From NCBI GenBank assembly GCA_026398285.1, contig JAPLTI010000168.1, positions 1-9,634 of the forward strand: a stretch of 9,634 nucleotides of DNA. The letters are read 5' to 3'. Under the pieces are notes generated by a model. That model was not told the origin of the DNA, did no database searches, and saw only the letters and a list, made by a program, of their open reading frames with translations. Positions 1 through 6,117 of this stretch are shown piece by piece; position 1 is the stretch's first letter; each line of letters begins with the position of its first letter. The stretch comes from Verrucomicrobiota bacterium. Lineage in GTDB: Bacteria; Verrucomicrobiota; Verrucomicrobiia; Chthoniobacterales; Terrimicrobiaceae. Made by a program: the position numbers and the translations under genes.

Positions 1-822
1 GGCGAGGTCGATGCCTTCGTTGATTTGGGTTAAGCGCGCCGGCTTGAGGTCGGGCTTGAGTTTTTCGGCTTTGAAATCAGCGAGTCGCTTTTCCTCGATC
101 GCCAGCATGGGATTCGCCCGCTCGGTCTGTTTCGGCCAGCGATAGCTCGTCTGGGGAAGAAAGAAAATGGATGACGAATCGACTTGGACATTGCGGTCGC
201 CATCCGAGCCGTCGGTGTTCACATCCATGTCCGCGATGACGAGCAGCGCGCGGCGCGATTTGGCGGTGTTCTCGAGTTCCAGCATCGTCTCGCAGTCGTA
301 GAAATTATGCCGAGTGAGCACGGCGTCGAGGTTGGCGAGCTTGCGGTTCAGGTCGTTTGTTTTGAGTTCGTAGATTTTTTCGAAAAACGGAGACACCGAA
401 GCACTGGTGAGCAGGACGGGAAGGTCCTTGAAAACGCTTGGCAGCGAGGGATCGCTTGCTGCGATGTCCTCCAGCGTGATGGCGGGGCGTGGCAGGCGGG
501 CGCGCAGGGTCAGCTCGACTTTATAGGCATCCGGGTCACGGCGGTCCTGGGATGCCAGTTCGTTCGATGCATTCGCAACAGCTGCGGATTCCAGCGAGAT
601 GCCGCTGAAGAGCGTCGCCGTTGGAAGCGGCTTGCGAACCAGAGCGGGTATCGGCTTGGGCGTCGGAACCGGTGTGGGCGTGGGGGAGGGCGTCGGCGTC
701 GGGGGAGGTGGTGGCGGCGGCGGAGGTGGCTTCGGGCAGGCGGTGAGGCTGAATGCGGCGAAGCACACTCCGAGAGCTGCAAATCCCCTGCGCCACTTGC
801 CTGCCGTCGCGCCCGTTTTCAT
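1..822 (-). CDS. Proline-rich lipoprotein with GH75 (chitosanase)-like domain, C-terminus cut by window edge
   Basis: The frame is open for 274 codons from ATG 822 to base 1, so the C-terminus lies outside the window. The N-terminus (MKTGATAGKWRRG, then a hydrophobic stretch) ends in LTAC with Cys29, a good lipobox, so the protein is probably a lipid-anchored exported lipoprotein. Residues 30-59 are a Pro/Thr linker that includes ten consecutive prolines. The folded part follows from about residue 65. Around residues 195-210 sits ADMDVNTDGSDGDR (D198, D200, D204), followed by LPQTSYRW. This resembles the Asp-rich DMD...DG segment of glycoside hydrolase family 75 chitosanases. The family call is from memory of the motif and is moderate only; the activity is not shown. 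Its start is 3 bases after the stop of the membrane-thioesterase gene, and that stop overlaps a short GAGG, so it is probably translated as the last visible gene of the operon. It could instead be a non-catalytic surface lipoprotein. Confidence 0.75.
   Translation of the reverse strand, partial: MKTGATAGKWRRGFAALGVCFAAFSLTACPKPPPPPPPPPPTPTPSPTPTPVPTPKPIPALVRKPLPTATLFSGISLESAAVANASNELASQDRRDPDAYKVELTLRARLPRPAITLEDIAASDPSLPSVFKDLPVLLTSASVSPFFEKIYELKTNDLNRKLANLDAVLTRHNFYDCETMLELENTAKSRRALLVIADMDVNTDGSDGDRNVQVDSSSIFFLPQTSYRWPKQTERANPMLAIEEKRLADFKAEKLKPDLKPARLTQINEGIDLA
646..735 (-). repeat. Proline/threonine-rich linker coding repeat
   Basis: On the minus strand this encodes residues 30-59 of the lipoprotein, which are almost entirely Pro and Thr-Pro pairs. 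On the plus strand it appears as a G-rich tract of GGN and GTN triplets. Such linkers commonly space a catalytic domain away from the membrane anchor. The low-complexity DNA makes it prone to slippage and to false open frames on both strands. Confidence 0.85.
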
Positions 823-825
823 TCC

Positions 826-2493
826 TCAGGTGTGCGCGATGAAGGCCGAGTAAACATCCGGCGGGATGTCGAGCATCTTGTAGTCGCTGGATGAAACGAA
901 GAGCAGGGTTTGTTTGCCCTTGCCGAGAAGCTGTCCGAGCGAGTCGTAGATTTCGTGTTCCAGCGTGGCGAATTTCCGGTTGTAGCCGGCGACGCGGATT
1001 TTGACCTGCACGGTTTCAAACTCGCGGGTTTCGCGGACAAACTTGTGCTCGAACGAGCGGGTCAGGATGTAGAACGGCGTGTTCTTGAGATTGAACTTCG
1101 GCATGACGCGGTTGAAGAACAACTCGCGCGCCTTGCCGACCCACATGGCATACATGCCGAAATAGACATTGCCGACCGAGTTGGTGTCCGCATAAGTCGC
1201 GACGAGGGTGTAAACGAACCACTTGTCTTCAAAATGCCCTGCCAGGCTGTGCTGGGAGGCTCCCGGGTCGAGCACTGTAATCGGGCTCGCCACGCTGACA
1301 GCGCTCTCTGGGCGGGACGCAAGGGCGGAGGGGGCGGTGCTGTCCAACTCTGCTGCGTCGTTCACAAATTCCTCCGAGGAAGTGGGCTTGAGGAGTAGCC
1401 AGATCACATAGCCGAGCGGCATGAGCGAACCGACGATTTGCAGGCTCGGCGAACGCAGGAAGTAGCCAAAGGAAAAAATGACGACCGCAATGCTGCCGAT
1501 GCAGAACATTTTCACCTGCGGAATCGCATTCGCCGGGCTCACAATGTAGCAGCGGGCGATCGCCAGGATCGAGTAGCCAACAAAGAATGTGGCGTAAAAG
1601 ATCATGAAAAATTCGAGCTCAAACTTGAGCATGACTCCCGCCACGGCGACGATGCCTGCAAGCAGGTAGGCAGGGATCGGCGAGGTGAGGAGCTTGGGTG
1701 GAACCAGTGAGAAGATCGGGTGGTTGCTTGTGCTGGCGTTGGATTGCAAAAACCACTTCAAAGCGATGTAGCCGCTGTCGAGTGTCGTCAGCACACACAC
1801 GCAGATGAACACAGCATAGGCCGCGAAAGTCCAAGATGACGCATTTGAGAAGACCATGGTCAGCACTTCCTGGCCATAGTTGTGGCCGGTGATTCCCACG
1901 CGAATGAACTCTCCCGCGCCCCAATTGAGCGCCCAGAGCGCTGTGATGCCGTGCCAGAGGATGAGGCCGAAAAAGAGGAGCGAGCCGATGATATATCCGG
2001 CGGCGATGGAGACGCGCTCGCGGTGCATTTGAATCGCCCTCTGCCATTGCTGGAGGTCAAGCCACGGGCCGACGAGGAAACCGATGATGATCGGCACGGC
2101 GTAGCCCCAGTAATTCCAATCGTTCGTTGGCAGCTTGGGGATTGTCAGCGGGCCGGTGCCCTTGCCGAGGGTGTGAACAGTGAGAATCACCAACGCCGGA
2201 GCCAGCAGCAGGAAAAGGGCGCCATGGCTGAATTTGATGCGTTTGATGTCGAATTCCTCGCCAAACAAAATCGCCGCTGCCAGCACCACAAGCATTGTGA
2301 GCGGTAGGTAGAGGAGTTCCGGACGGAAGCCCAACGGCGCCCAAGCGTAGCGGATGAATGCAAAGATCGTCAGCGTGATGGCGAGCAGCTGATAGAGGAA
2401 AAAAACGAGACGGAACGGTCTCGACCACGAGGCAAAAAATTTCGCCAGCGACTCGGATCCCGACTCCCTCCGCGCCAAGTGGTGCGTGACCAA
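826..2493 (-). CDS. Polytopic SSS-like membrane protein fused to a C-terminal hotdog (4HBT-type) thioesterase domain
   Basis: This is the uninterrupted part of the gene, 555 residues counted from TTG 2493. The true start is probably further upstream (see 2494-2620). Residues 1-370 hold about ten hydrophobic segments. Their style suggests a sodium:solute symporter (LeuT-fold) relative, for example LTTLDSGYIALKWF near residue 225, similar to the TxDS helix of SSS proteins. A soluble Ser/Ala-rich linker spans about 372-415. Residues 424-545 form a hotdog domain: ADTNSVGNVYFGMY followed by WVGKARE matches the EDTDAGGVVYH...ERAR signature of YbgC/4-hydroxybenzoyl-CoA thioesterases. The catalytic-type Asp is kept as D436, but the usual His after VY is Phe. 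The likely role is acyl-CoA or acyl-ACP hydrolysis at the inner face of the membrane, possibly coupled to transport. The fusion is seen directly; the substrate and the transport role are inferred. It lies between the dehydratase and the lipoprotein genes. Confidence 0.85.
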   Translation of the reverse strand: MVTHHLARRESGSESLAKFFASWSRPFRLVFFLYQLLAITLTIFAFIRYAWAPLGFRPELLYLPLTMLVVLAAAILFGEEFDIKRIKFSHGALFLLLAPALVILTVHTLGKGTGPLTIPKLPTNDWNYWGYAVPIIIGFLVGPWLDLQQWQRAIQMHRERVSIAAGYIIGSLLFFGLILWHGITALWALNWGAGEFIRVGITGHNYGQEVLTMVFSNASSWTFAAYAVFICVCVLTTLDSGYIALKWFLQSNASTSNHPIFSLVPPKLLTSPIPAYLLAGIVAVAGVMLKFELEFFMIFYATFFVGYSILAIARCYIVSPANAIPQVKMFCIGSIAVVIFSFGYFLRSPSLQIVGSLMPLGYVIWLLLKPTSSEEFVNDAAELDSTAPSALASRPESAVSVASPITVLDPGASQHSLAGHFEDKWFVYTLVATYADTNSVGNVYFGMYAMWVGKARELFFNRVMPKFNLKNTPFYILTRSFEHKFVRETREFETVQVKIRVAGYNRKFATLEHEIYDSLGQLLGKGKQTLLFVSSSDYKMLDIPPDVYSAFIAHT

Positions 2494-2620
2494 GCCGAAG
2501 ATGAGAAGGCCCAGAAAATTCGGGATCGCAAAGGTGAGCAGCCCGAAGAGTCCGAATTGCGTGGTGAACTGAACCGAGAAGAACAGGCCGAGCCCCGTCT
2601 CGTCTGACCCAAATTTCCAT
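2494..2620 (-). other. Probable N-terminal part of the membrane-thioesterase gene, frameshifted at 2593-2596
   Basis: The frame of the downstream gene stays open up to a TGA at 2622-2620 and encodes GLGLFFSVQFTTQFGLFG, then LLTFAIPNFLGLLIFGLV. This is a convincing membrane helix with coding-like, GC-rich third positions. There is no in-frame ATG, GTG or TTG before TTG 2493. In the next frame, ATG 2620-2618 begins MEIWVRRDG, with GAGAGG at 2637-2632 as a possible ribosome binding site (11-base spacing). Reading the minus-strand GGGG (plus-strand CCCC, 2593-2596) as GGG joins the two into MEIWVRRDGLGLFF and restores a protein of about 597 residues. The cause may be a sequencing error, a real one-base insertion or a recoding event. 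A CTG start near 2586 is a weaker alternative. Confidence 0.7.
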
Positions 2621-2631
2621 CAAGGATGGCG

Positions 2632-2637
2632 CCTCTC
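2632..2637 (-). promoter_or_regulatory. Ribosome binding site candidate for the membrane-thioesterase gene
   Basis: The minus strand reads GAGAGG, 11 bases before ATG 2620-2618. Most starts in this operon lack a recognisable Shine-Dalgarno sequence, so this one favours ATG 2620 over the internal TTG 2493 as the true start. Confidence 0.45.
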
Positions 2638-2648
2638 AAACAAATTGA

Positions 2649-2666
2649 TGTGCCTACCCGGGCACA
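2649..2666 (-). terminator. Hairpin between dehydratase and membrane-thioesterase genes (weak terminator or processing site)
   Basis: TGTGCC (2649-2654) and GGCACA (2661-2666) form a perfect 6-bp stem with a 6-base loop. On the minus strand the hairpin is followed by TCAATTTGTTTG, which is T-rich but not a clean T run. It sits in the 62-base gap after the dehydratase stop. It could attenuate transcription or shape the mRNA ahead of the next gene's ribosome binding site. Strong termination is doubtful. Confidence 0.4.
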
Positions 2667-2682
2667 CTCAGCAGTTCAAGCG

Positions 2683-3090
2683 TCAGGCCAGTTGTTGACT
2701 CAGCGTGACCCGCCCTCGTGCGATGGCGCGGGATGCCGAGGTGATTTCAAATTCGAACTGCGCGAGTGGCCCAAGCTCCCTGACGAGTGTGACATTGGCC
2801 TTCAAGGTCTCATTTGGCAGGGCCGCGCTCTGGATTCGCATGGCGTCCACCGAAGCAACGAACAAAGCGGCGTCGGGTTTGGCGCTGTCTTTCATCCACA
2901 GAGCTCCAGCGGTCTGTGCGGCGAATTCCATAAGCAGCGCAGCTGGCGCGATGGGGTTGCTAGGGAAGTGGTCTTTAAAAAACCACAACTCCGGATTCAG
3001 ATGCCATATCCCGATGCCGTTGCCTTCAACGCATTCGAAGGTATCTAAAAAACGGAATCCCGGGCCGTGGGGAGTGAGCGGTTTGTTCAT
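2683..3090 (-). CDS. FabZ-like 3-hydroxyacyl-ACP dehydratase (single hotdog domain)
   Basis: The protein has 135 residues, the usual size for a one-domain FabZ-type hotdog enzyme. Such enzymes remove water from 3-hydroxyacyl-ACP to give trans-2-enoyl-ACP in the cytoplasm. The active-site segment is visible: DHFPSNPIAPAALLMEFAAQT, containing His41 of the HFP motif and Glu55 of the ExxAQ motif, the expected catalytic pair. The usual PG after the NP motif is PA here (Ala50). ATG 3090 was chosen because it overlaps the stop of the preceding acyltransferase gene as ATGA. A longer reading from 3213 would run about 120 bases into that gene with a non-conserved peptide. With the ACP and thioesterase in the same operon it probably acts on a dedicated, possibly unsaturated or polyene-like, acyl chain. 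FabZ-fold proteins of aryl polyene pathways are the closest family memory; the chain type is inferred. Confidence 0.85.
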   Translation of the reverse strand: MNKPLTPHGPGFRFLDTFECVEGNGIGIWHLNPELWFFKDHFPSNPIAPAALLMEFAAQTAGALWMKDSAKPDAALFVASVDAMRIQSAALPNETLKANVTLVRELGPLAQFEFEITSASRAIARGRVTLSQQLA

Positions 3091-4058
3091 TTTTCGAGAC
3101 GGGAGTAGTGGTGCCATTGTTCGGGCGCGCGGGCGAAAAGAGGCACAAGCCCCTCCTTGGCCAACCGCGTGGTGAAGTGCTTCAGTGTGGCTTCGCGCCC
3201 CTCGGGCAACCATACCGGGCGCAACGGCGGCGCGGCTTCTGTGGCAAATTGGCCGTTCGGTTCGCGCCAGATGCCAGCGGCGACGATCGGCGCGCCGGAG
3301 AGGAGCGAAAGCAGGACCGGAGCGGTGGAGAAGGGAATGCGGCCATGTGGGAGATCGACCTCGACAATGTTGGCGTCGAAGGGGCGATCGCTGAGCAGGG
3401 CGATCATCGCTCCGTTTCGCAGCTTGCGCGTTATTTCCACAGCGGAGAAGGCATCGTTCCCGACCACCACCGTTTCAACACCCCAGCGTTTGCGGAAGTC
3501 TGCCCGCCAGCGGGTCAGCTCGGTCGTAGGCTCGGGCAGCGTGAGCGTGGTCATCGGATATCCCAACTGGGACATCACAAGCCCGCCGAGTTCGAAAAAT
3601 CCAAAGTGTCCTGTCACGAAAAGGCAGCCCTTTCCGTCGCTCCGTGCGTCCTCGATATGTTCAATGCCTTGTTTTGATCCCAGCATGTCGAGCACCACTC
3701 CGGTGTTGCTGACGCCCAGTTCCGCATATTCACGGAAGTTCAACGCCTGGTGAATGCAGACTCGTGCCGCATTTTTCCAAGTCGCCTTGAGGGGATCCAG
3801 CAGTGCGATGTTCGCGCGGATTTCACGAAGCACCTTGGGGTGCGCAAGCGCATAGCCGGTGCCAATGAGGCGAGCGATCCACATGCTGAGCGCCTTTCCG
3901 ACGAGCCGCCGCGCTGAAATCGCCAATTCAAAGGCATGCGGACGGTAGAGCGCCTTGTAAAACTTTGCCTCGCGGTAATCCCTGCCACGCCTTTGGCGCA
4001 AAGCCGCAGCCAAAAGCGCCAGCACACCCGCAAAAATCAAAATATGTCGGAGTCGCAT
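3087..4058 (-). CDS. LpxL/HtrB-family acyltransferase (LPLAT superfamily)
   Basis: The protein has 323 residues, normal for the lipid A biosynthesis acyltransferase family, whose members transfer an acyl chain from ACP to a lipid acceptor at the inner membrane. The N-terminus (MRLRHILIF, then VLALLAAAL) is a membrane anchor, residues 5-21. The catalytic HX4E motif is seen as GHFGFFELGG, with His151 and Glu156. A second family mark, LLSDRPFD with Asp224-Arg225, matches the conserved DR of LpxL-type enzymes. Family members in aryl polyene and flexirubin clusters are thought to load or transfer the special acyl group instead of making lipid A, and this gene's ACP-dehydratase neighbours point the same way. 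The start follows the ACP stop by 41 bases without a clear ribosome binding site, and the stop overlaps the dehydratase start by 4 bases. A true lipid A acyltransferase is the alternative. Confidence 0.87.
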   Translation of the reverse strand: MRLRHILIFAGVLALLAAALRQRRGRDYREAKFYKALYRPHAFELAISARRLVGKALSMWIARLIGTGYALAHPKVLREIRANIALLDPLKATWKNAARVCIHQALNFREYAELGVSNTGVVLDMLGSKQGIEHIEDARSDGKGCLFVTGHFGFFELGGLVMSQLGYPMTTLTLPEPTTELTRWRADFRKRWGVETVVVGNDAFSAVEITRKLRNGAMIALLSDRPFDANIVEVDLPHGRIPFSTAPVLLSLLSGAPIVAAGIWREPNGQFATEAAPPLRPVWLPEGREATLKHFTTRLAKEGLVPLFARAPEQWHHYSRLEK

Positions 4059-4099
4059 AGGTGGGGTTGCCGTCTACCGCAGCGCAAGTTTGTGTCTTT

Positions 4100-4366
4100 T
4101 TACGCTGTGGTGAGGCGCCCGTTGATCCAGTCCCGGAGCACGCCGAGACTCTGGAGGGCATCCCGTGCCGTCGTGGCGTCGCCGATCGAGATGCCGTATT
4201 TTTTTTCGACGGCGATGATGATTTGCAAGGCGTCCAGCGAGTCGAGACCTAGACCTTCTGCGCCAAATAACGGCGTGTCCTCGGAGATGGTAGCGACATC
4301 GATTTTAAGCATCACATTTTCAGCCAGCATGGAGCGGAGAATGTCAACGGAGGTTTCTTTGTCCAT
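4100..4366 (-). CDS. Acyl carrier protein
   Basis: This small acidic protein of 88 residues carries acyl chains as a thioester on 4'-phosphopantetheine. The attachment motif is GLDSLD, with Ser43 at the start of the second helix, and the helix after it (ALQIIIAVEKKYGI) has the usual acyl carrier pattern. Length and motif position match stand-alone ACPs. ATG 4366 (MDKETSVD) was chosen because it begins right at the domain. TTG 4408 is an alternative: it overlaps the deacetylase stop as TTGA, in the style of the other junctions, and would add the 14-residue non-conserved leader MRLTRSATPPLPEP. No clear ribosome binding site helps decide. It lies between the deacetylase and the LpxL-type acyltransferase, so it is probably the dedicated carrier for this operon's dehydratase, thioesterase and acyltransferases, separate from the fatty-acid ACP. 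Confidence 0.92.
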   Translation of the reverse strand: MDKETSVDILRSMLAENVMLKIDVATISEDTPLFGAEGLGLDSLDALQIIIAVEKKYGISIGDATTARDALQSLGVLRDWINGRLTTA

Positions 4367-4404
4367 GGGTTCAGGCAGGGGTGGAGTGGCAGAGCGTGTG
4401 AGTC

Positions 4405-5103
4405 TCAAGCTGACCGTGCATCCAGCCTGTCTGTGAATATATAACCATCTGCTTTCAGCGTATTCAGAAGCTCAGAAAGTGTGCAAGCCCGCTCTCCCTC
4501 GCGCATGCCGCGAAGGTGGCTTTCGTGAAGCAGGATGATGCCGCCGGGCGTTGTGCTCCGGCGGATGCGCCGCACAACGCGGGCGGGGTCGTGGGCGATG
4601 CCATCATGCCCTGTGGCGGACCAGCCTATGATCTTGAGCGCGCACGACTCCGCCGTAAGATGCACAAAGGGGTTGGCCATGCCGACCGGGGCTCGAAAAT
4701 GAACAGGCATTCGCCCCGTCGCTTTTTGAATAGCTGCCGAGCAACGCGTGATTTCCTCCGCCGCGCGGCGAGGCCCGGCGGACCAGAAGGTCGCCGAGGA
4801 ATGCGAGTAGGTATGGTTCTGCACGGAGTGTCCTTCTTCCACCATGCGACGACAAAGTGCCGGATGGTCCTCCACTTTTTTTCCAATGACAAAAAATACC
4901 GCCCGCACTCGTGCTTTTGCCAAAGTATCCAAGATTTGCGGGGTCTGCCGGGGATCAGGGCCGTCATCAATCGTAAGCAGGAGTTCCCTCTCCCGGGTAG
5001 GGAAGGATTTTTCGACCGCGCCGAACCAGCCGCAGTTTCGAATCACTCCCGGTAGCACAAGCATCCAGCCCGCGCAGGCTGTGAGATATCTCGACTTTTT
5101 CAT
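4405..5103 (-). CDS. Polysaccharide deacetylase (NodB homology, carbohydrate esterase 4 type)
   Basis: The protein has 232 residues and shows a full NodB domain. Motif 1 is TIDDGPD (Asp46 as likely base, Asp47 as metal ligand), motif 2 is NHTYSH (His97 and His101 as metal ligands), motif 3 is RAPVG (Arg137), and the late motif is LLHE (His193). These enzymes use a metal ion to remove N- or O-acetyl groups from polymers such as chitin, peptidoglycan or exopolysaccharide. MKKSR followed by a hydrophobic stretch (residues 6-21) suggests export or a membrane anchor. ATG 5103 overlaps the stop of the PlsC-type gene as ATGA, which decides the start. Its substrate is unknown. Within a lipid-type operon it might deacetylate a glycolipid, or it could work with the GH75-like lipoprotein on an amino-sugar polymer. 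Confidence 0.9.
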   Translation of the reverse strand: MKKSRYLTACAGWMLVLPGVIRNCGWFGAVEKSFPTRERELLLTIDDGPDPRQTPQILDTLAKARVRAVFFVIGKKVEDHPALCRRMVEEGHSVQNHTYSHSSATFWSAGPRRAAEEITRCSAAIQKATGRMPVHFRAPVGMANPFVHLTAESCALKIIGWSATGHDGIAHDPARVVRRIRRSTTPGGIILLHESHLRGMREGERACTLSELLNTLKADGYIFTDRLDARSA

Positions 5104-5954
5104 TCCACGGGATCGGAACATCGCCGGATCGCCTCTCCCTCACGGATCAGGCGTTGGCGAAAATATTCCTCCAGCGTCTGGCTGAAATCGCGCGCATTGG
5201 CATGTGGGGCGGGATGAAAAACCTGGCCGGTCGAAAGGCGAAAGTGGATTGGCATTTCGAGCGGGCTTTTGAACGAGATCGCTTTTCCTAAAAAACGGCT
5301 CGTGCACTCGATAAAGATGGTTCGCACAGCGGCGCCGCCTTTGATGGCAGCGAGCGCAAATCCATCGAGGAACGGCCCAAGCGCACCCTCGCGTGTTCGG
5401 GTGCCTTCGGGGAAAACAATCATGTTGCCTCCTTGCGCCACAACTCGCCGTGTCTCCTTGACCATGCGCAGCGCAGGAAGACTGGGTATGTATGCGGCCT
5501 GCCTGGCGGGGATGGAAAAAAGAGGATGTCGCCATGGATTTGTTCCGACCACACAAGCCGCGTGGGGAAATTTCTGGAAAAGCAGGAGCGCGTCAAAAAT
5601 CGAGGGATGGTTCGCGCAAAGCAGAGAGCCACGCCAGTTGGCGGAGTCTTCAAATCCCACATATTCGCAGCGGATGCAACCCATGCGCGCCAAGCGATCG
5701 AGGTATCTCGCGCAGTGGCGGCTGATAGCCTCTCTCGCCCGGAGGTGGGATGTTCCGTCATTGCCGGATGGGAGTCTGAAAAGAACGGAAGCTGCCAACC
5801 AACTCGCTCCAGCCAGATACAGAGCGTAGGCGGCGTGGAGTCGCGCAGAATCGCGCAGGGGCCTGCTCTCGAACCGGGACGCCGGCGCAGTCGCCGAATT
5901 CTCAATGGAAGCGAGCCTATTGAGTGCCATCCAGCGTATGATTGACCAAGACAC
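5100..5954 (-). CDS. PlsC-type 1-acyl-glycerol-3-phosphate acyltransferase family protein
   Basis: The protein has 284 residues from GTG 5954. It shows the glycerolipid acyltransferase motifs: block I as NHPSIFD, with catalytic His116 and Asp121, and block III as FPEGTRTREG, with Glu183 in the phosphate-binding segment. A hydrophobic stretch (YALYLAGASWLAASVLF, about residues 43-59) probably anchors it to the inner membrane. The family transfers acyl chains from ACP or CoA to a glycerol phosphate or related lipid acceptor. ATG 5930 would give a protein 8 residues shorter and is equally possible; neither start has a strong ribosome binding site. It is the first gene of the leftward operon, and its stop overlaps the deacetylase start. 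Its presence alongside a second, LpxL-type, acyltransferase suggests a specialised lipid and not general phospholipid synthesis. A housekeeping PlsC cannot be excluded. Confidence 0.87.
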   Translation of the reverse strand: MSWSIIRWMALNRLASIENSATAPASRFESRPLRDSARLHAAYALYLAGASWLAASVLFRLPSGNDGTSHLRAREAISRHCARYLDRLARMGCIRCEYVGFEDSANWRGSLLCANHPSIFDALLLFQKFPHAACVVGTNPWRHPLFSIPARQAAYIPSLPALRMVKETRRVVAQGGNMIVFPEGTRTREGALGPFLDGFALAAIKGGAAVRTIFIECTSRFLGKAISFKSPLEMPIHFRLSTGQVFHPAPHANARDFSQTLEEYFRQRLIREGEAIRRCSDPVE

Positions 5955-6117
5955 CGTTCTTTCACCAGAACAACCTCACACCTGCTTTGGAGGCTCGGCT
6001 TGTTGTGGATGCTTCTTTGGTGCCCAGTCGGAGATCAAGACCATGCCGCGCGGTGGAGTGGATTGCGTTGCCTCGGGCATGGTCGCCGAGGTATTAAATT
6101 CTAGACTAATCGAACAC
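5955..6117. promoter_or_regulatory. Divergent intergenic region between the acyl-lipid operon and the methyltransferase gene
   Basis: These 163 bases should hold the promoters for both directions if the chosen starts are right. Bases 6091-6117 are clearly AT-rich against the GC-rich surroundings. A weak plus-strand sigma-70-like pair, TTGCCT (6068-6073) and TATTAA (6092-6097), with an 18-base spacer, lies just ahead of ATG 6118; each box matches only four of six consensus bases. No convincing promoter was seen for the leftward operon. The rightward frame is also open through this region back to 5905, so part of it could be coding if an upstream start is used. Confidence 0.4.

Noticed and set aside
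184..894. Plus-strand open frame of 236 codons
   Set aside because: It is antisense to the lipoprotein gene. Its Gly/Arg-rich part is only the complement of the proline linker.
2057..2623. Minus-strand open frame of 188 codons starting MMEIW
   Set aside because: Only its first few codons look real, as the shifted start of the membrane-thioesterase gene. The rest is out of frame with the conserved membrane protein and has no domain.
3091..3213. N-terminal extension of the dehydratase gene
   Set aside because: It would run inside the acyltransferase gene and encodes a non-conserved peptide; the ATGA overlap at 3090 is a better start.
6093..6110. Possible palindromic operator around TCTAGA
   Set aside because: Only about five of nine positions match between the half-sites, and the outer and inner symmetries have different centres, so it is not convincing.
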